From assembly GCA_043756275.1 (NCBI GenBank), contig JAYURJ010000075.1, forward strand, positions 1 through 46,741: a stretch of 46,741 nucleotides of DNA, in the 5' to 3' direction. The stretch comes from UKL13-2 sp043756275. Lineage in GTDB: Bacteria > Pseudomonadota > Gammaproteobacteria > Burkholderiales > Usitatibacteraceae. The notes under the pieces were generated by a model. The model was not told the DNA's origin. It made no database searches and saw nothing but the letters and a program-made list of their open reading frames with translations. This document shows positions 15,984-24,674 of the stretch, one piece after another. The stretch's first letter is position 1, and the number at the start of each line of letters is the position of its first letter. Both the position numbers and the translations under genes were made by a program.

Positions 15984-17573
15984 CTACTTAACCACCACCC
16001 AATGCAAATCCAACAAATTATTCGGCCGATGCAACACCGTCACATTCTTCCGCGACGCCCACGGAATCATCTGCCGGTGTAGAGGAATCACATGCACCTC
16101 ATCCTGCATGATTTTGGTGGCGCGATTGATCATGTTTTGACGCTCGACCAAGTTCATTTCGCCTTCGAGCTTGTCGATCAGCGTGTCGAGTTCTTCGTTC
16201 TTGGCGTTGCCGTAATTTGAGTCGCCAGCACCTTTGCCATCACGGCTGTGCATCACCGGTTTGAGGATAAAGATCGCGTCCGTCGCACCTCCGCCCCAAC
16301 CTGCCAAAAAGGCGCTGGTATCCCGATTTTGCACTTTGGGGAAGAAGTTTGCCTTCGTCATTGTCTCTACCCGCACATTCAATCCAATACGCGCCCACAT
16401 CGCGGCCACCGCCACACAGAGCTTTTCGTCGTTGACATAGCGATCATTCGGGCAGTGAAGCGTGAAGCCAAAGCCTGAGGGATAACCAGCCTCGGCGAGT
16501 AGTTTTTTCGCTTTGGCCGGATCGAACGCGTGGCGCTTCTCCATCTCTGGCGGCACGCCTGCGGCAACTCCTGCGGGCAATGGAATGCCGGTCGGAATCG
16601 ACAGCCCACGCATCACTGATGTTTTGAGTGCATTGACATCGATCGCCTGATACATGGCCAGGCGAACACGTTTGTCCTTGAAGGGATTTTTTCCTTTCAC
16701 ATCCGCGTACAGAAGCTCATCGCGAGCCTGATCGGTGCCCAGATAAATTAGGCGCTGCTCGTGCCCTTCCCAGACTTTGATATCGGGATCGTTGCGCAGA
16801 CGCAGGACATCCTGCACCGACGGATCAAGCACGAAATCGAGTTCGCCGGTCTTGAGCGCGGCCATGCGCGTCGCATCGTTGGTCACTGGTCGATAGTCGA
16901 TGGTCTCGATATTGCCGGTGTAGAGACCCGCCTTGATTCCCCACCAGTCAGGGTTCTTCTTGTGCAGAATTTTCACGCCCTGTTCCCACGCGATCAAACG
17001 ATACGGGCCGGTGCCCATGGCATTGCGCGTGGCGAAGGATTCTTCTTTTTTGATGTAATCGAGTGGCTTGACCACGCCGTTTTTTTCACTCCATGATTTA
17101 CTCATGATCATGATGTTGTTGATGGTGTCCAGCATCACCGGGTTGGGCACCGGCGTGGTGAATTCGACTGTGTAGTCATCGAGCTTTTTGGCGATGCCGG
17201 ATTGTGTCGAATACAAACGGAATGTCACCGTTGATTCGCGGGCGCGATTAAACGAAAACACCACATCATCGGCTGTGAATGGTGTGCCGTCATGAAACTT
17301 CACGCCTTGTCGCAGCTTGAAGACCCACGTCAGCGGCCCGGTATTGGTCCACGACAGCGCCAGACCGGGTACGAATTTTGCAAACGTTTGACGGTCGCGA
17401 GTGACCAGGTATTCATACACCAGCGCATTGATCCCGTTATTGAAGGTTTCGTTTTGACTGTGCGGATCCAGCGTGGCTGCATCGCCCCGCGTAGACCAGC
17501 GAAAATTCTTCGCGTCTGTCGCCGTTACGGTAAGCACTAGGATCAATGCGGCCAGCAGTGCGCGAAAAATCAT
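15984..17573 (-). CDS. Periplasmic ABC-transporter substrate-binding protein, family 5 (paralogue 1)
   Basis: This 529-residue protein has a non-lipoprotein Sec signal (MIFRALLAALILVLTVTATDA). It belongs to the Dpp/Opp family of binding proteins: FRWSTRGDAATLDPHSQNE near the mature N-terminus, VKFHDGTPFTADDVVFS (family signature, about residues 90-106), and KNPFKDKRVRLAMYQAID in lobe 2. Such proteins hand peptides or similar solutes to an inner-membrane importer. GGAGGGG precedes the ATG. It shares the CPNDRYVND segment with paralogues 2 and 3, setting these apart from paralogues 4 and 5. No permease gene is adjacent. The substrate is unknown; dipeptides or other amino compounds are likely. 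Confidence 0.93.
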   Translation of the reverse strand: MIFRALLAALILVLTVTATDAKNFRWSTRGDAATLDPHSQNETFNNGINALVYEYLVTRDRQTFAKFVPGLALSWTNTGPLTWVFKLRQGVKFHDGTPFTADDVVFSFNRARESTVTFRLYSTQSGIAKKLDDYTVEFTTPVPNPVMLDTINNIMIMSKSWSEKNGVVKPLDYIKKEESFATRNAMGTGPYRLIAWEQGVKILHKKNPDWWGIKAGLYTGNIETIDYRPVTNDATRMAALKTGELDFVLDPSVQDVLRLRNDPDIKVWEGHEQRLIYLGTDQARDELLYADVKGKNPFKDKRVRLAMYQAIDVNALKTSVMRGLSIPTGIPLPAGVAAGVPPEMEKRHAFDPAKAKKLLAEAGYPSGFGFTLHCPNDRYVNDEKLCVAVAAMWARIGLNVRVETMTKANFFPKVQNRDTSAFLAGWGGGATDAIFILKPVMHSRDGKGAGDSNYGNAKNEELDTLIDKLEGEMNLVERQNMINRATKIMQDEVHVIPLHRQMIPWASRKNVTVLHRPNNLLDLHWVVVK

Positions 17574-17634
17574 GGTCGTCCCCTCCGTGGATTTGTTTCA
17601 CAAACGACATCGACCCGTAGTCCGATATGAAAAC

Positions 17635-17717
17635 TTGTCATTTCGACGGCACGGAGAAATCTGCTGTGCGCCGTTTACCGTCTACAAAGCAGATTTCTCC
17701 CGCTGGTCGAAATGACA
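17635..17717. repeat. Imperfect inverted repeat, GTCATTTCGAC type
   Basis: TTGTCATTTCGAC pairs with GTCGAAATGACAA, and AGAAATCTGCT pairs with AGCAGATTTCT, giving arms of 31 bases with one short mismatched patch. It lies between paralogues 1 and 2. Elements with GTCATTTCGA arms are common dispersed repeats in bacteria. Confidence 0.8.
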
Positions 17718-17780
17718 ATGATGATGTGGCGTACACGTCGATTTCGAAATGACAATGATTGTGTGGCGTGCACATCAATT
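17707..17780. repeat. 37-bp tandem direct repeat, two units
   Basis: Units at 17707-17743 and 17744-17780 both begin TCGAAATGACAATGAT and share TGTGGCGT followed by a similar ending. They differ at a few positions. The first unit overlaps the right arm of the inverted repeat, and the last base touches the stop codon of paralogue 2, suggesting duplication of the arm plus gene-end sequence. Confidence 0.8.
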
Positions 17781-19381
17781 TACATCTTGATCCACGCCAC
17801 CTCCAGCCAGTTATCGGGCCGATGAATCACATTGACAGTGGCCTTCGACGCCCACGGGATTACCTGTAAGTGCAGCGGGATATGCAGCACATTGTCGTGA
17901 TGCATCTTCATGGCGGTGTTGATCATCTCCTGGCGCTTTTTCATGTCCATTTCTGATTCGGCCTTATCGATCAGGTCGTCAAATGCGGGTAGTTTGTAAT
18001 TGCCCCAGTTGTATTCGCCAGCACCTTTGTCGTTGCGGCTATGCAGCACCGGCTTCAGGGTAAACATCGCGTCAGTCGTCGCACCGCCCCAGCCGAGCAT
18101 GTACATGCTGGTATCGAGCTTTTGCACTTTGGGAAAATAATTGGCTTTAGGTATTGCTGCCACTTTTACCGTCACACCAATTTTTGACCACATACCGGCA
18201 AGCGCGACACAGATGCGTTCGTCATTGATGTAGCGATCATTCGGACAGTCCAGCGTCACTTCAAACCCGTTGGGGTAGCCGGCCTCGGTGAGCAGCTTTT
18301 TGGCGGCGACCAGATCGAGCGGATAGCGCTTGTCCATCGAGTCAGGAATGCCGGCCGCTTTCGGGGCGGACACGTTTATCGCCGTCGGCACGGAAAGCCC
18401 GCGCATGACAGTCTTCTTCAACGCCTCCACATCCGCAGCCTGATACAGCGCCTGACGAACACGCTTGTCCTTGAATGGGTTCTTGCCTTTCACGTTTGAA
18501 TAAAGCAGTTCATCGCGCGCCTGATCCATGCCGATGAAGATGACGCGGTTTTCCTGGCCCTCATACACTTTGAGCGCCTTTACCTGTTTGAGTTTTTCCA
18601 GATCCTGCAACGGCGGGTCCAGCACGAAATCGACTTCGCCCGAGAGCAGCGCGGCCACGCGCGTACCGGGCGCCTTGATCGGCGTGTAAACGACCTCGTC
18701 GACATTGCCCTCGAAGCGCTTCTCCTTGATGCCCCACCAGTTGGGGTTTTTCTTTAACACCGTTTTCACGTCAGCCTCGCGCGAGACCAATATGAACGGC
18801 CCGGTACCCATCGCATTACGGATCGCGTAGGTCTCTTCCTTGTTTTTGAAATCCTGCGGTTTTTCGACCTTGTTCTTTTCGCTCCATGCCTTGTTCATCA
18901 TAAAAATATTGCCCGCACTCACCATGTCGATGAGCACTGGGTTGGGCACCGGCGTGGTCAATTCCACGGTGAAGTCGTCAATTTTTCTTGGCTTACCCAG
19001 AGCATTGCCATATACCTTCATGTTCGAGGTATCGGCCTGCACCCGAAGCACCGAGAACACCACATCGTCGGCTGTAAACTTTGAGCCGTCGTGCCAAACC
19101 ACGCCCTGACGCAACTTGAACACCCACGTCGTCGGCGACGTCTGCTTCCATTCGGTCGCGAGGTTCGGTATCGGCTTCATCTTTTTGTCGCGCACCAGCA
19201 ATTGCTCGTAAATCTGTCCATTGAACTGGTTGTTGAACGATTCATTCTGCGCATGCGGATCGTGCGTGGCGATATCGCCCTGGCTCGCCCAGCGCAATGT
19301 CTTGCTGTGTGCGTCGGCGCTGCCGAGCATAAAACCAATCGCCATTGCGATCGCCGTTGCCGCCGAAAAAATAAGCTTCAT
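17780..19381 (-). CDS. Periplasmic ABC-transporter substrate-binding protein, family 5 (paralogue 2)
   Basis: This 533-residue protein has signal peptide MKLIFSAATAIAMAIGFML, cleaved near SADAHS. Family features are TLRWASQGDIATHDPHAQNE, VVWHDGSKFTADDVVFS, KGKNPFKDKRVRQALYQAAD and IPLHLQVIPWAS. The conserved CPNDRYINDERIC places it with paralogues 1 and 3. It is transcribed towards paralogue 1, separated by 206 bases of repeats, so the two may be co-transcribed or independent. AGGAG lies at good spacing before the ATG. It diverges from the M61 peptidase gene. Substrate unknown. Confidence 0.93.
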   Translation of the reverse strand: MKLIFSAATAIAMAIGFMLGSADAHSKTLRWASQGDIATHDPHAQNESFNNQFNGQIYEQLLVRDKKMKPIPNLATEWKQTSPTTWVFKLRQGVVWHDGSKFTADDVVFSVLRVQADTSNMKVYGNALGKPRKIDDFTVELTTPVPNPVLIDMVSAGNIFMMNKAWSEKNKVEKPQDFKNKEETYAIRNAMGTGPFILVSREADVKTVLKKNPNWWGIKEKRFEGNVDEVVYTPIKAPGTRVAALLSGEVDFVLDPPLQDLEKLKQVKALKVYEGQENRVIFIGMDQARDELLYSNVKGKNPFKDKRVRQALYQAADVEALKKTVMRGLSVPTAINVSAPKAAGIPDSMDKRYPLDLVAAKKLLTEAGYPNGFEVTLDCPNDRYINDERICVALAGMWSKIGVTVKVAAIPKANYFPKVQKLDTSMYMLGWGGATTDAMFTLKPVLHSRNDKGAGEYNWGNYKLPAFDDLIDKAESEMDMKKRQEMINTAMKMHHDNVLHIPLHLQVIPWASKATVNVIHRPDNWLEVAWIKM

Positions 19382-19452
19382 GAGAACTCCTGCAGAATGA
19401 AAAAAGCGGACCGAAAATTGTGCCTTGGGAAATCATAATCCAAACCGCCGCC

Positions 19453-19458
19453 TATAAT
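19453..19458 (+). promoter_or_regulatory. Candidate -10 box for the M61 peptidase operon
   Basis: A perfect TATAAT lies 25 bases before the chosen start of the peptidase gene. An in-frame ATG at 19457 overlaps this box and is therefore an unlikely start. I see no -35 hexamer at 16-18 bases, so the promoter is tentative. Confidence 0.4.
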
Positions 19459-19483
19459 GCTTTTTTACAAATCGCCAATTGGT

Positions 19484-21343
19484 ATGACTGCCCCCCTACG
19501 CTACCGCATCGTTGCCAGCAACCCCGCCGCGCATCTTTTTGAAGTGAGCCTTACCGTCAGCGAGCCGAACCCCGCCGGTCAGCGCTTCATGTTGCCGGTC
19601 TGGATTCCGGGCAGCTACATGATTCGCGAATTTGCGCGCCATATCGTGGCGCTGCGGGCCGAATGCAACGGCAAAGCGGTCAACTGCGAAAAAATCGACA
19701 AGGCGACCTGGCAATGCGCGCCAGCGACCAGTGCCATCACGCTTACTTACGAAATCTACGCATGGGATTTAAGCGTTCGTGCTGCGCACCTCGATGAAAC
19801 ACACGCTTTCTTCAATGGCACCAGTGTTTTTCTGCTGCCGCTGGGGGCAGAGAATATGCCTTGCGAAGTGGAAATTTTGCGCCCCGCCGGCCCACGCTAC
19901 GCTGGGTGGCAAATTGCGACATCGTTAAGTCAAACTCAAGCACTGGCGGGGGTCGCAGGCCAAAATGATCCTGAGAACCCCGTCAATGCTGGTGTTTCAA
20001 CATTTTCTCCCAAGCAGTTCGGACTATTCACCGCCACCAATTACGATGAATTGATCGATCACCCGGTGGAAATGGGTGCGTTCTCGTACGCCACGTTTGA
20101 GGCGTGTGGCGTCCCGCACCATATCGCGATTACCGGCAGGCATCGTGCGGATATGGCCAGGCTTTGTGCCGACCTGAAAAAGATTTGCGAGTACCAGATT
20201 GGCCTGTTCGAACCAGAAACTGCCGCAGCGCCGATGCAGCAATATTGGTTCTTGATCATGGCCGTCGGCGATGGATATGGCGGCCTTGAACATCGCGCAT
20301 CGACTGCGCTTATTTGTAACCGCGACGATTTGCCATTGGCGCATGACAAAAAAGTCAGCGCCGGTTATCGGCGCTTTCTGGGCTTGACGTCGCACGAATA
20401 TTTTCATACCTGGAATGTAAAGCGCATCAAACCGGCCGCGTTTGTGCCTTACGATCTTGGCCGCGAAAATTACACCCGCCAACTGTGGTTTTTTGAAGGC
20501 TTCACCAGCTATTTTGACGATCTCGTCCTCGTCCGCACCGGCCTGATCGAGCCGCTCGTGTACCTTGAAATGATCGCCGAAACCATCGGTCGTGTGATGT
20601 CGCAATCGGGCCGCACCAAACAGAGTGTGGCTGAATCGAGCTTTGATGCCTGGGTTAAATATTATCGTCAGGATGAAAATTCGCCGAACGCAATTGTGAG
20701 CTACTACCAAAAAGGCTCGATGGTTGGCTTGGCGCTGGACCTCACGATTCGGCACCGCACCGGAGGGACGAAGTCACTCGACGACGTGATGCGTGCGTTG
20801 TGGGTCAAATATGGTCGCCCCGGCATTGGTGTGCCTGAGGGCGGTGTCGAAGTTATTGCCGAGCAGACCACGGGGCTGGACTTATCCGAATTTTTTGCCT
20901 CTGCCGTGCGCGGCACGACCGATATCGATTTGGCCACACTCATGAGCACCGTCGCCATTGACCTCGCGTGGCGGGTGCCGGGGAAAGTAAAAGACGATGA
21001 GGCAGCGCCAGCAACAATAGGCGTAAAAATCAGCGCTGAGTCCAATGGCGACGCAAAACTCGCGCAAGTATTCGATGGCGGCGCAGCCCAGGCGGCTGGT
21101 CTTTCTGCGGGTGATAGCGTGGTGGCCATCGATGGTTTGCGCGTATCGGCGTTGACCCTTGAAAAGCGTCTGCGCAGCTACCCCGCGGGCGCCAGCGTGT
21201 CACTGACCGCGTTCCGGCGTGATGAGCTGATGACCTTTCAAGTCGTCTTGCAGGCACACGGCGCACAAACTTGCGCGTTGACGATGCAAGACACGCCAAT
21301 CGATGCCAAGGCGCGTCGCAATGCCTGGTTACAAGCGCGATAA
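19484..21343 (+). CDS. M61-family metallopeptidase (glycyl-aminopeptidase type) with PDZ domain
   Basis: This 619-residue protein starts at 19484 because the alternative ATG at 19457 sits inside a -10 box. The zinc motif HEYFH is at residues 304-308, in the family context SHEYFHTWNVKRIKP. The third ligand is probably Glu338 in WFFEGFTSYF. An N-terminal beta domain covers about residues 1-150. A PDZ domain occupies about 505-595, with GGAAQAAGLSAGDSVVAIDG. M61 enzymes remove N-terminal residues, often Gly or Ala. No signal peptide is present, so it is cytoplasmic. Residues 150-172 are encoded by an in-frame 66-bp repeat (copy H), between the N-terminal domain and TNYDELIDHPVEMG. It leads a probable operon with gabD, ggt and an FKBP gene. 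Confidence 0.93.
   Translation: MTAPLRYRIVASNPAAHLFEVSLTVSEPNPAGQRFMLPVWIPGSYMIREFARHIVALRAECNGKAVNCEKIDKATWQCAPATSAITLTYEIYAWDLSVRAAHLDETHAFFNGTSVFLLPLGAENMPCEVEILRPAGPRYAGWQIATSLSQTQALAGVAGQNDPENPVNAGVSTFSPKQFGLFTATNYDELIDHPVEMGAFSYATFEACGVPHHIAITGRHRADMARLCADLKKICEYQIGLFEPETAAAPMQQYWFLIMAVGDGYGGLEHRASTALICNRDDLPLAHDKKVSAGYRRFLGLTSHEYFHTWNVKRIKPAAFVPYDLGRENYTRQLWFFEGFTSYFDDLVLVRTGLIEPLVYLEMIAETIGRVMSQSGRTKQSVAESSFDAWVKYYRQDENSPNAIVSYYQKGSMVGLALDLTIRHRTGGTKSLDDVMRALWVKYGRPGIGVPEGGVEVIAEQTTGLDLSEFFASAVRGTTDIDLATLMSTVAIDLAWRVPGKVKDDEAAPATIGVKISAESNGDAKLAQVFDGGAAQAAGLSAGDSVVAIDGLRVSALTLEKRLRSYPAGASVSLTAFRRDELMTFQVVLQAHGAQTCALTMQDTPIDAKARRNAWLQAR
19932..19997 (+). repeat. 66-bp palindromic repeat, copy H, inside the M61 peptidase gene
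   Basis: It starts AAACTCAAGCACTGGCG and ends CAATGCTGGTGTTT, nearly matching copy G at both arms. It lies in frame in the coding sequence and contributes 22 codons. Confidence 0.88.
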
Positions 21344-21395
21344 CGTATCGCAGCAACTACTTTTTCGCACAAATCTTTCCTGTTGGAGACTGACC

Positions 21396-22880
21396 ATGAA
21401 TGCCCCGATTACTTTGATGTTTCCCACTTTGCAAGACCCATCGCTGCTACGGCATCAAAGTTACGTGGACGGCGAATGGATCGACGCTGATTCCGGGATG
21501 CGTTTTGACGTTGACAATCCAGCGGACGGCAGCATTGTCGGCAGTGTGCCGGACTGTGGCGCGGCTGAAACCAAGCGAGCAATCACTGCCGCCAATGCGG
21601 CATTGCCCGCGTGGCGCGCGCTGACCGCGAAACAGCGCTCGGCATTGCTGCGCCGCTGGTATGAGCTGATGTTGCTCAACGCCGACGACCTCGCCCTCAT
21701 TCTCACCACCGAGCAGGGCAAGCCACTGGCCGAAGCGAAAGGTGAAGTGATGTACGGGGCCTCGTTCATCGAATGGTTCGCTGAGGAAGGCAAACGCATC
21801 TATGGCGATGTGATTCCGCCGCACATGGCCGACAAACGTCTGATTGTGCTGAAGCAACCGATTGGCGTTACCGCCGCGATTACGCCATGGAATTTTCCCA
21901 ACGCGATGATCACCCGCAAAGCCGCACCTGCATTGGCTGCTGGCTGCACGATGGTATTAAAACCCGCTGAGCAAACGCCATTTTCAGCACTCGCGATGGC
22001 CGAACTTGCGCATCGCGCCGGGATTCCCAAAGGTGTATTCAACGTCATCACTGGTGCTGCGCATTCGTCCCCGGCCATCGGCCAGGAACTATGCGCCAAT
22101 CCGATTGTGCGGAAGCTCTCCTTTACGGGTTCCACCGAAGTTGGTCGCATCCTGATGCGCCAGAGTGCCGACACCATCAAGAAACTCTCGCTTGAATTAG
22201 GCGGCAACGCGCCGTTTATTGTCTTCGACGACGCCGACCTCGATGCCGCCGCTGACGGTCTCATGCAATGCAAATTCCGTAACGCCGGGCAGACTTGTGT
22301 GACCGCCAATCGCATTTATGTGCAGGCGGGCGTATACGATGCCTTCGCTGAAAAATTTGGTGCCAGGCTGGCCAGCCTGAAGGTCGGACGCGGCACCGAC
22401 AGCGGCGTGAACGTCGGCCCGCTGATCGACGAGCAAGGCCTCTTCAAAGTTGAAACACATGTGAACGATGCGGTCGCCAAAGGTGCAAAAGTATTGATTG
22501 GCGGCAAGCGCCACGCGCTCGGCGGACGTTTTTTCGAGCCGACGTTACTGACCGATGTGCCGATGTCGGCGAAAGTATCGAAGGAAGAAACATTCGGCCC
22601 GATTGCACCGCTCATCAAATTCAACACCGAGGCCGAGGCAGTCGCGCTGGCCAACGACAGCGAGTTTGGTCTGGCGGCGTATTTCTTCGCCCGCGATGTC
22701 GGTCGCGTGTTCCGTGTGGGCGAGGCGCTTGAATCGGGCATGGTCGCCATCAACACCGGCATTCTTTCCAATGAGGTCGCACCTTTCGGCGGCGTGAAGC
22801 AGTCCGGGCTGGGGCGCGAAGGCTCGAAGTACGGTATCGAGGACTATCTGGAAATAAAGTACCTTTGCCTGAACGTATGA
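21396..22880 (+). CDS. gabD: NAD(P)-dependent succinate-semialdehyde dehydrogenase
   Basis: GabD oxidises succinate semialdehyde to succinate, the last step of GABA degradation. The 494-residue protein starts at the ATG behind TTGGAGACTGACC; longer versions would overlap the peptidase gene. Aldehyde-dehydrogenase landmarks are ITPWNFPNAMITRK, FTGSTEVGRIL, the general base Glu in LELGGNAPF and catalytic Cys301 in NAGQTCVTANR. The end motif GGVKQSGLGREGSKYGIEDYLEIKY matches the GabD subgroup, although related semialdehyde dehydrogenases such as glutarate semialdehyde dehydrogenase are hard to exclude. Its TGA stop overlaps the ggt start as ATGA. Confidence 0.9.
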   Translation: MNAPITLMFPTLQDPSLLRHQSYVDGEWIDADSGMRFDVDNPADGSIVGSVPDCGAAETKRAITAANAALPAWRALTAKQRSALLRRWYELMLLNADDLALILTTEQGKPLAEAKGEVMYGASFIEWFAEEGKRIYGDVIPPHMADKRLIVLKQPIGVTAAITPWNFPNAMITRKAAPALAAGCTMVLKPAEQTPFSALAMAELAHRAGIPKGVFNVITGAAHSSPAIGQELCANPIVRKLSFTGSTEVGRILMRQSADTIKKLSLELGGNAPFIVFDDADLDAAADGLMQCKFRNAGQTCVTANRIYVQAGVYDAFAEKFGARLASLKVGRGTDSGVNVGPLIDEQGLFKVETHVNDAVAKGAKVLIGGKRHALGGRFFEPTLLTDVPMSAKVSKEETFGPIAPLIKFNTEAEAVALANDSEFGLAAYFFARDVGRVFRVGEALESGMVAINTGILSNEVAPFGGVKQSGLGREGSKYGIEDYLEIKYLCLNV

Positions 22881-24646
22881 ACATGGTCATGTTGCGGCTG
22901 GCCCTCGGCTGCGCCGTTGCGTTCGCCGTACACGCGTCCGCACAAAGCCCGCAGGTCACTCAGGCACCACCGTCGCTGGAGCGGCCCGCGCCGGAGCTGC
23001 CGTCGGGAGTTCAGGAAAAGAATCTCGCACATGCGCAGAAATACATGGTCGCCGCCGCGAACCCACTGGCGGTTGAAGCCGGATTAAAAATGCTGGCACG
23101 CGGTGGCAGTGCGACTGACGCGGCCATTGCGGTGCAGATGGTATTGAATCTGGTGGAACCGCAGGCGTCCGGCATTGGTGGTGGGGCATTTATGTTGCAT
23201 CATGACGCGCGCAAGAATGACACCGTCGTCTACGATGGCCGCGAGACGGCACCGATGGCCGCCACTCCAGAAATGTTCCTCGGCAGTGACGGTAAACCGA
23301 TGCGCTTTCAGGATGCGGTCATCGGCGGTCGCGCCGTCGGCGTACCGGGCGTGTTGCGGGCGCTAGAAGTGGCACATGCGCGACACGGCATTCTTGCCTG
23401 GGCAGAACTGTTCGAGCCCGCCATTTCGCTGGCTGAAAAAGGCTGGACGCTATCGCCGCGGGTACAAATCCAGATCGCCGCCGACAAGGCGATGTTGAAC
23501 GACGCCAAGACCCGCGCATATTTCTATCTTGCCGATGGCACAGCCAAGCCGGTGGGGACGATTGTGAAGAATCCGGCCTTTGCCGCGTTGCTGCGGCGCA
23601 TCGCCAAAGAAGGGCCGGACGCGTTTTACACCGGAGAGGTTGCCAGAGACATGGTGGCGGCAGTGCGCAATCACCCTACCAATCCGGGCACCCTCAGTGA
23701 AGACGATCTACGCGCCTATCGCGCCCAGACACTTGCACCGCTCTGTGGGCCATACCGCAGTTTTCGGGTTTGCGGCATGCCGCCGCCGGGCGGTGGCTTG
23801 ACGGTATTGCAGATTCTCGCGACACTCGAACGCTTCGACATGAAAGCGGTCCGGCCCGGCTCGACTGAAGCGGTTCACCTGTTTTCTGAAGCGGGGCGAC
23901 TGGCCTACGCCGACCGCGAACGCTATATGGCAGACGACCGCTTTGTCGATGTGCATGTGGCAGGACTTGCCGATCCCGCTTACAACCGCCGCCGCAGCGA
24001 ATTGATCCGTCCTGAAAAATCGATGGGCCGTGCCGTGGCAGGCGCTCCCTCCAGCGCGACTGTGGCGATGGGTGACGGCGACACGCCGGAGTTTCCCTCG
24101 ACTAGCCATATTTCCATCGTCGATCAGCACGGCAATGCGGTCAGCATGACCACGTCGATCGAATCCCGGTTCGGCAGCCGCATCTTTGTGCATGGGTTTT
24201 TGTTGAACAACACACTCACCGACTTCTCGATGACGGCGACGGAAAATGGACGCCCGGTCGCCAATGCTGTTTTTCCTGGCAAGCGTCCACGCAGTTCGAT
24301 GTCACCCACTCTCGTGTTCGACAACCAGAGCAAGTTGCATATGGTGCTCGGTAGCCCGCTGGGGTCGGTGATTATTAATTTCGTCGCCAGAACTCTGATT
24401 GCGACGCTGGATTGGGGCATGGATATGCAGGCCGCCATTTCTTATCCGCATTTCGGCAGCCGCAACGGCCCGACGGAAATCGAGAAGGGCACGGCAGTCG
24501 AGAACTTGCAGGCCGCGCTGAAGTCTATGGGCCATGAGGTGCGCGTCGTTGATTTACCGAGCGGTTTACATGGCATCATGCGCACTCCATCCGGCTGGCA
24601 AGGCGGCGCCGACCCGCGTCGCGAAGGCATTGCCAAGGGTAAGTAA
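22877..24646 (+). CDS. ggt: Gamma-glutamyltransferase
   Basis: Ggt cleaves gamma-glutamyl bonds of glutathione and related compounds in the periplasm, by hydrolysis or transfer. The ATG at 22877 overlaps the gabD stop and starts a signal peptide (MNMVMLRLALGCAVAFAVHASAQ). The 589-residue precursor would self-cleave before Thr409 in FPSTSHISIVDQHGNAVS, giving the usual large and small subunits. The large subunit shows GGSATDAAIAVQMVLNLVEP and GIGGGAFML. The small subunit shows RPRSSMSPTLVF and LGSPLGSVIINFV. The precursor threonine context is TSH rather than the common TTH, a conservative change. Coupling with gabD and a peptidase suggests use of glutathione or peptides as nutrients. Confidence 0.94.
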   Translation: MNMVMLRLALGCAVAFAVHASAQSPQVTQAPPSLERPAPELPSGVQEKNLAHAQKYMVAAANPLAVEAGLKMLARGGSATDAAIAVQMVLNLVEPQASGIGGGAFMLHHDARKNDTVVYDGRETAPMAATPEMFLGSDGKPMRFQDAVIGGRAVGVPGVLRALEVAHARHGILAWAELFEPAISLAEKGWTLSPRVQIQIAADKAMLNDAKTRAYFYLADGTAKPVGTIVKNPAFAALLRRIAKEGPDAFYTGEVARDMVAAVRNHPTNPGTLSEDDLRAYRAQTLAPLCGPYRSFRVCGMPPPGGGLTVLQILATLERFDMKAVRPGSTEAVHLFSEAGRLAYADRERYMADDRFVDVHVAGLADPAYNRRRSELIRPEKSMGRAVAGAPSSATVAMGDGDTPEFPSTSHISIVDQHGNAVSMTTSIESRFGSRIFVHGFLLNNTLTDFSMTATENGRPVANAVFPGKRPRSSMSPTLVFDNQSKLHMVLGSPLGSVIINFVARTLIATLDWGMDMQAAISYPHFGSRNGPTEIEKGTAVENLQAALKSMGHEVRVVDLPSGLHGIMRTPSGWQGGADPRREGIAKGK

Positions 24647-24674
24647 AAACATCACATCACAGTTTGGATATTTC

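Noticed and set aside
20024..20755. Long minus-strand open frame inside the M61 peptidase gene
   Set aside because: It overlaps the zinc-site coding region fully and lacks any recognisable domain.
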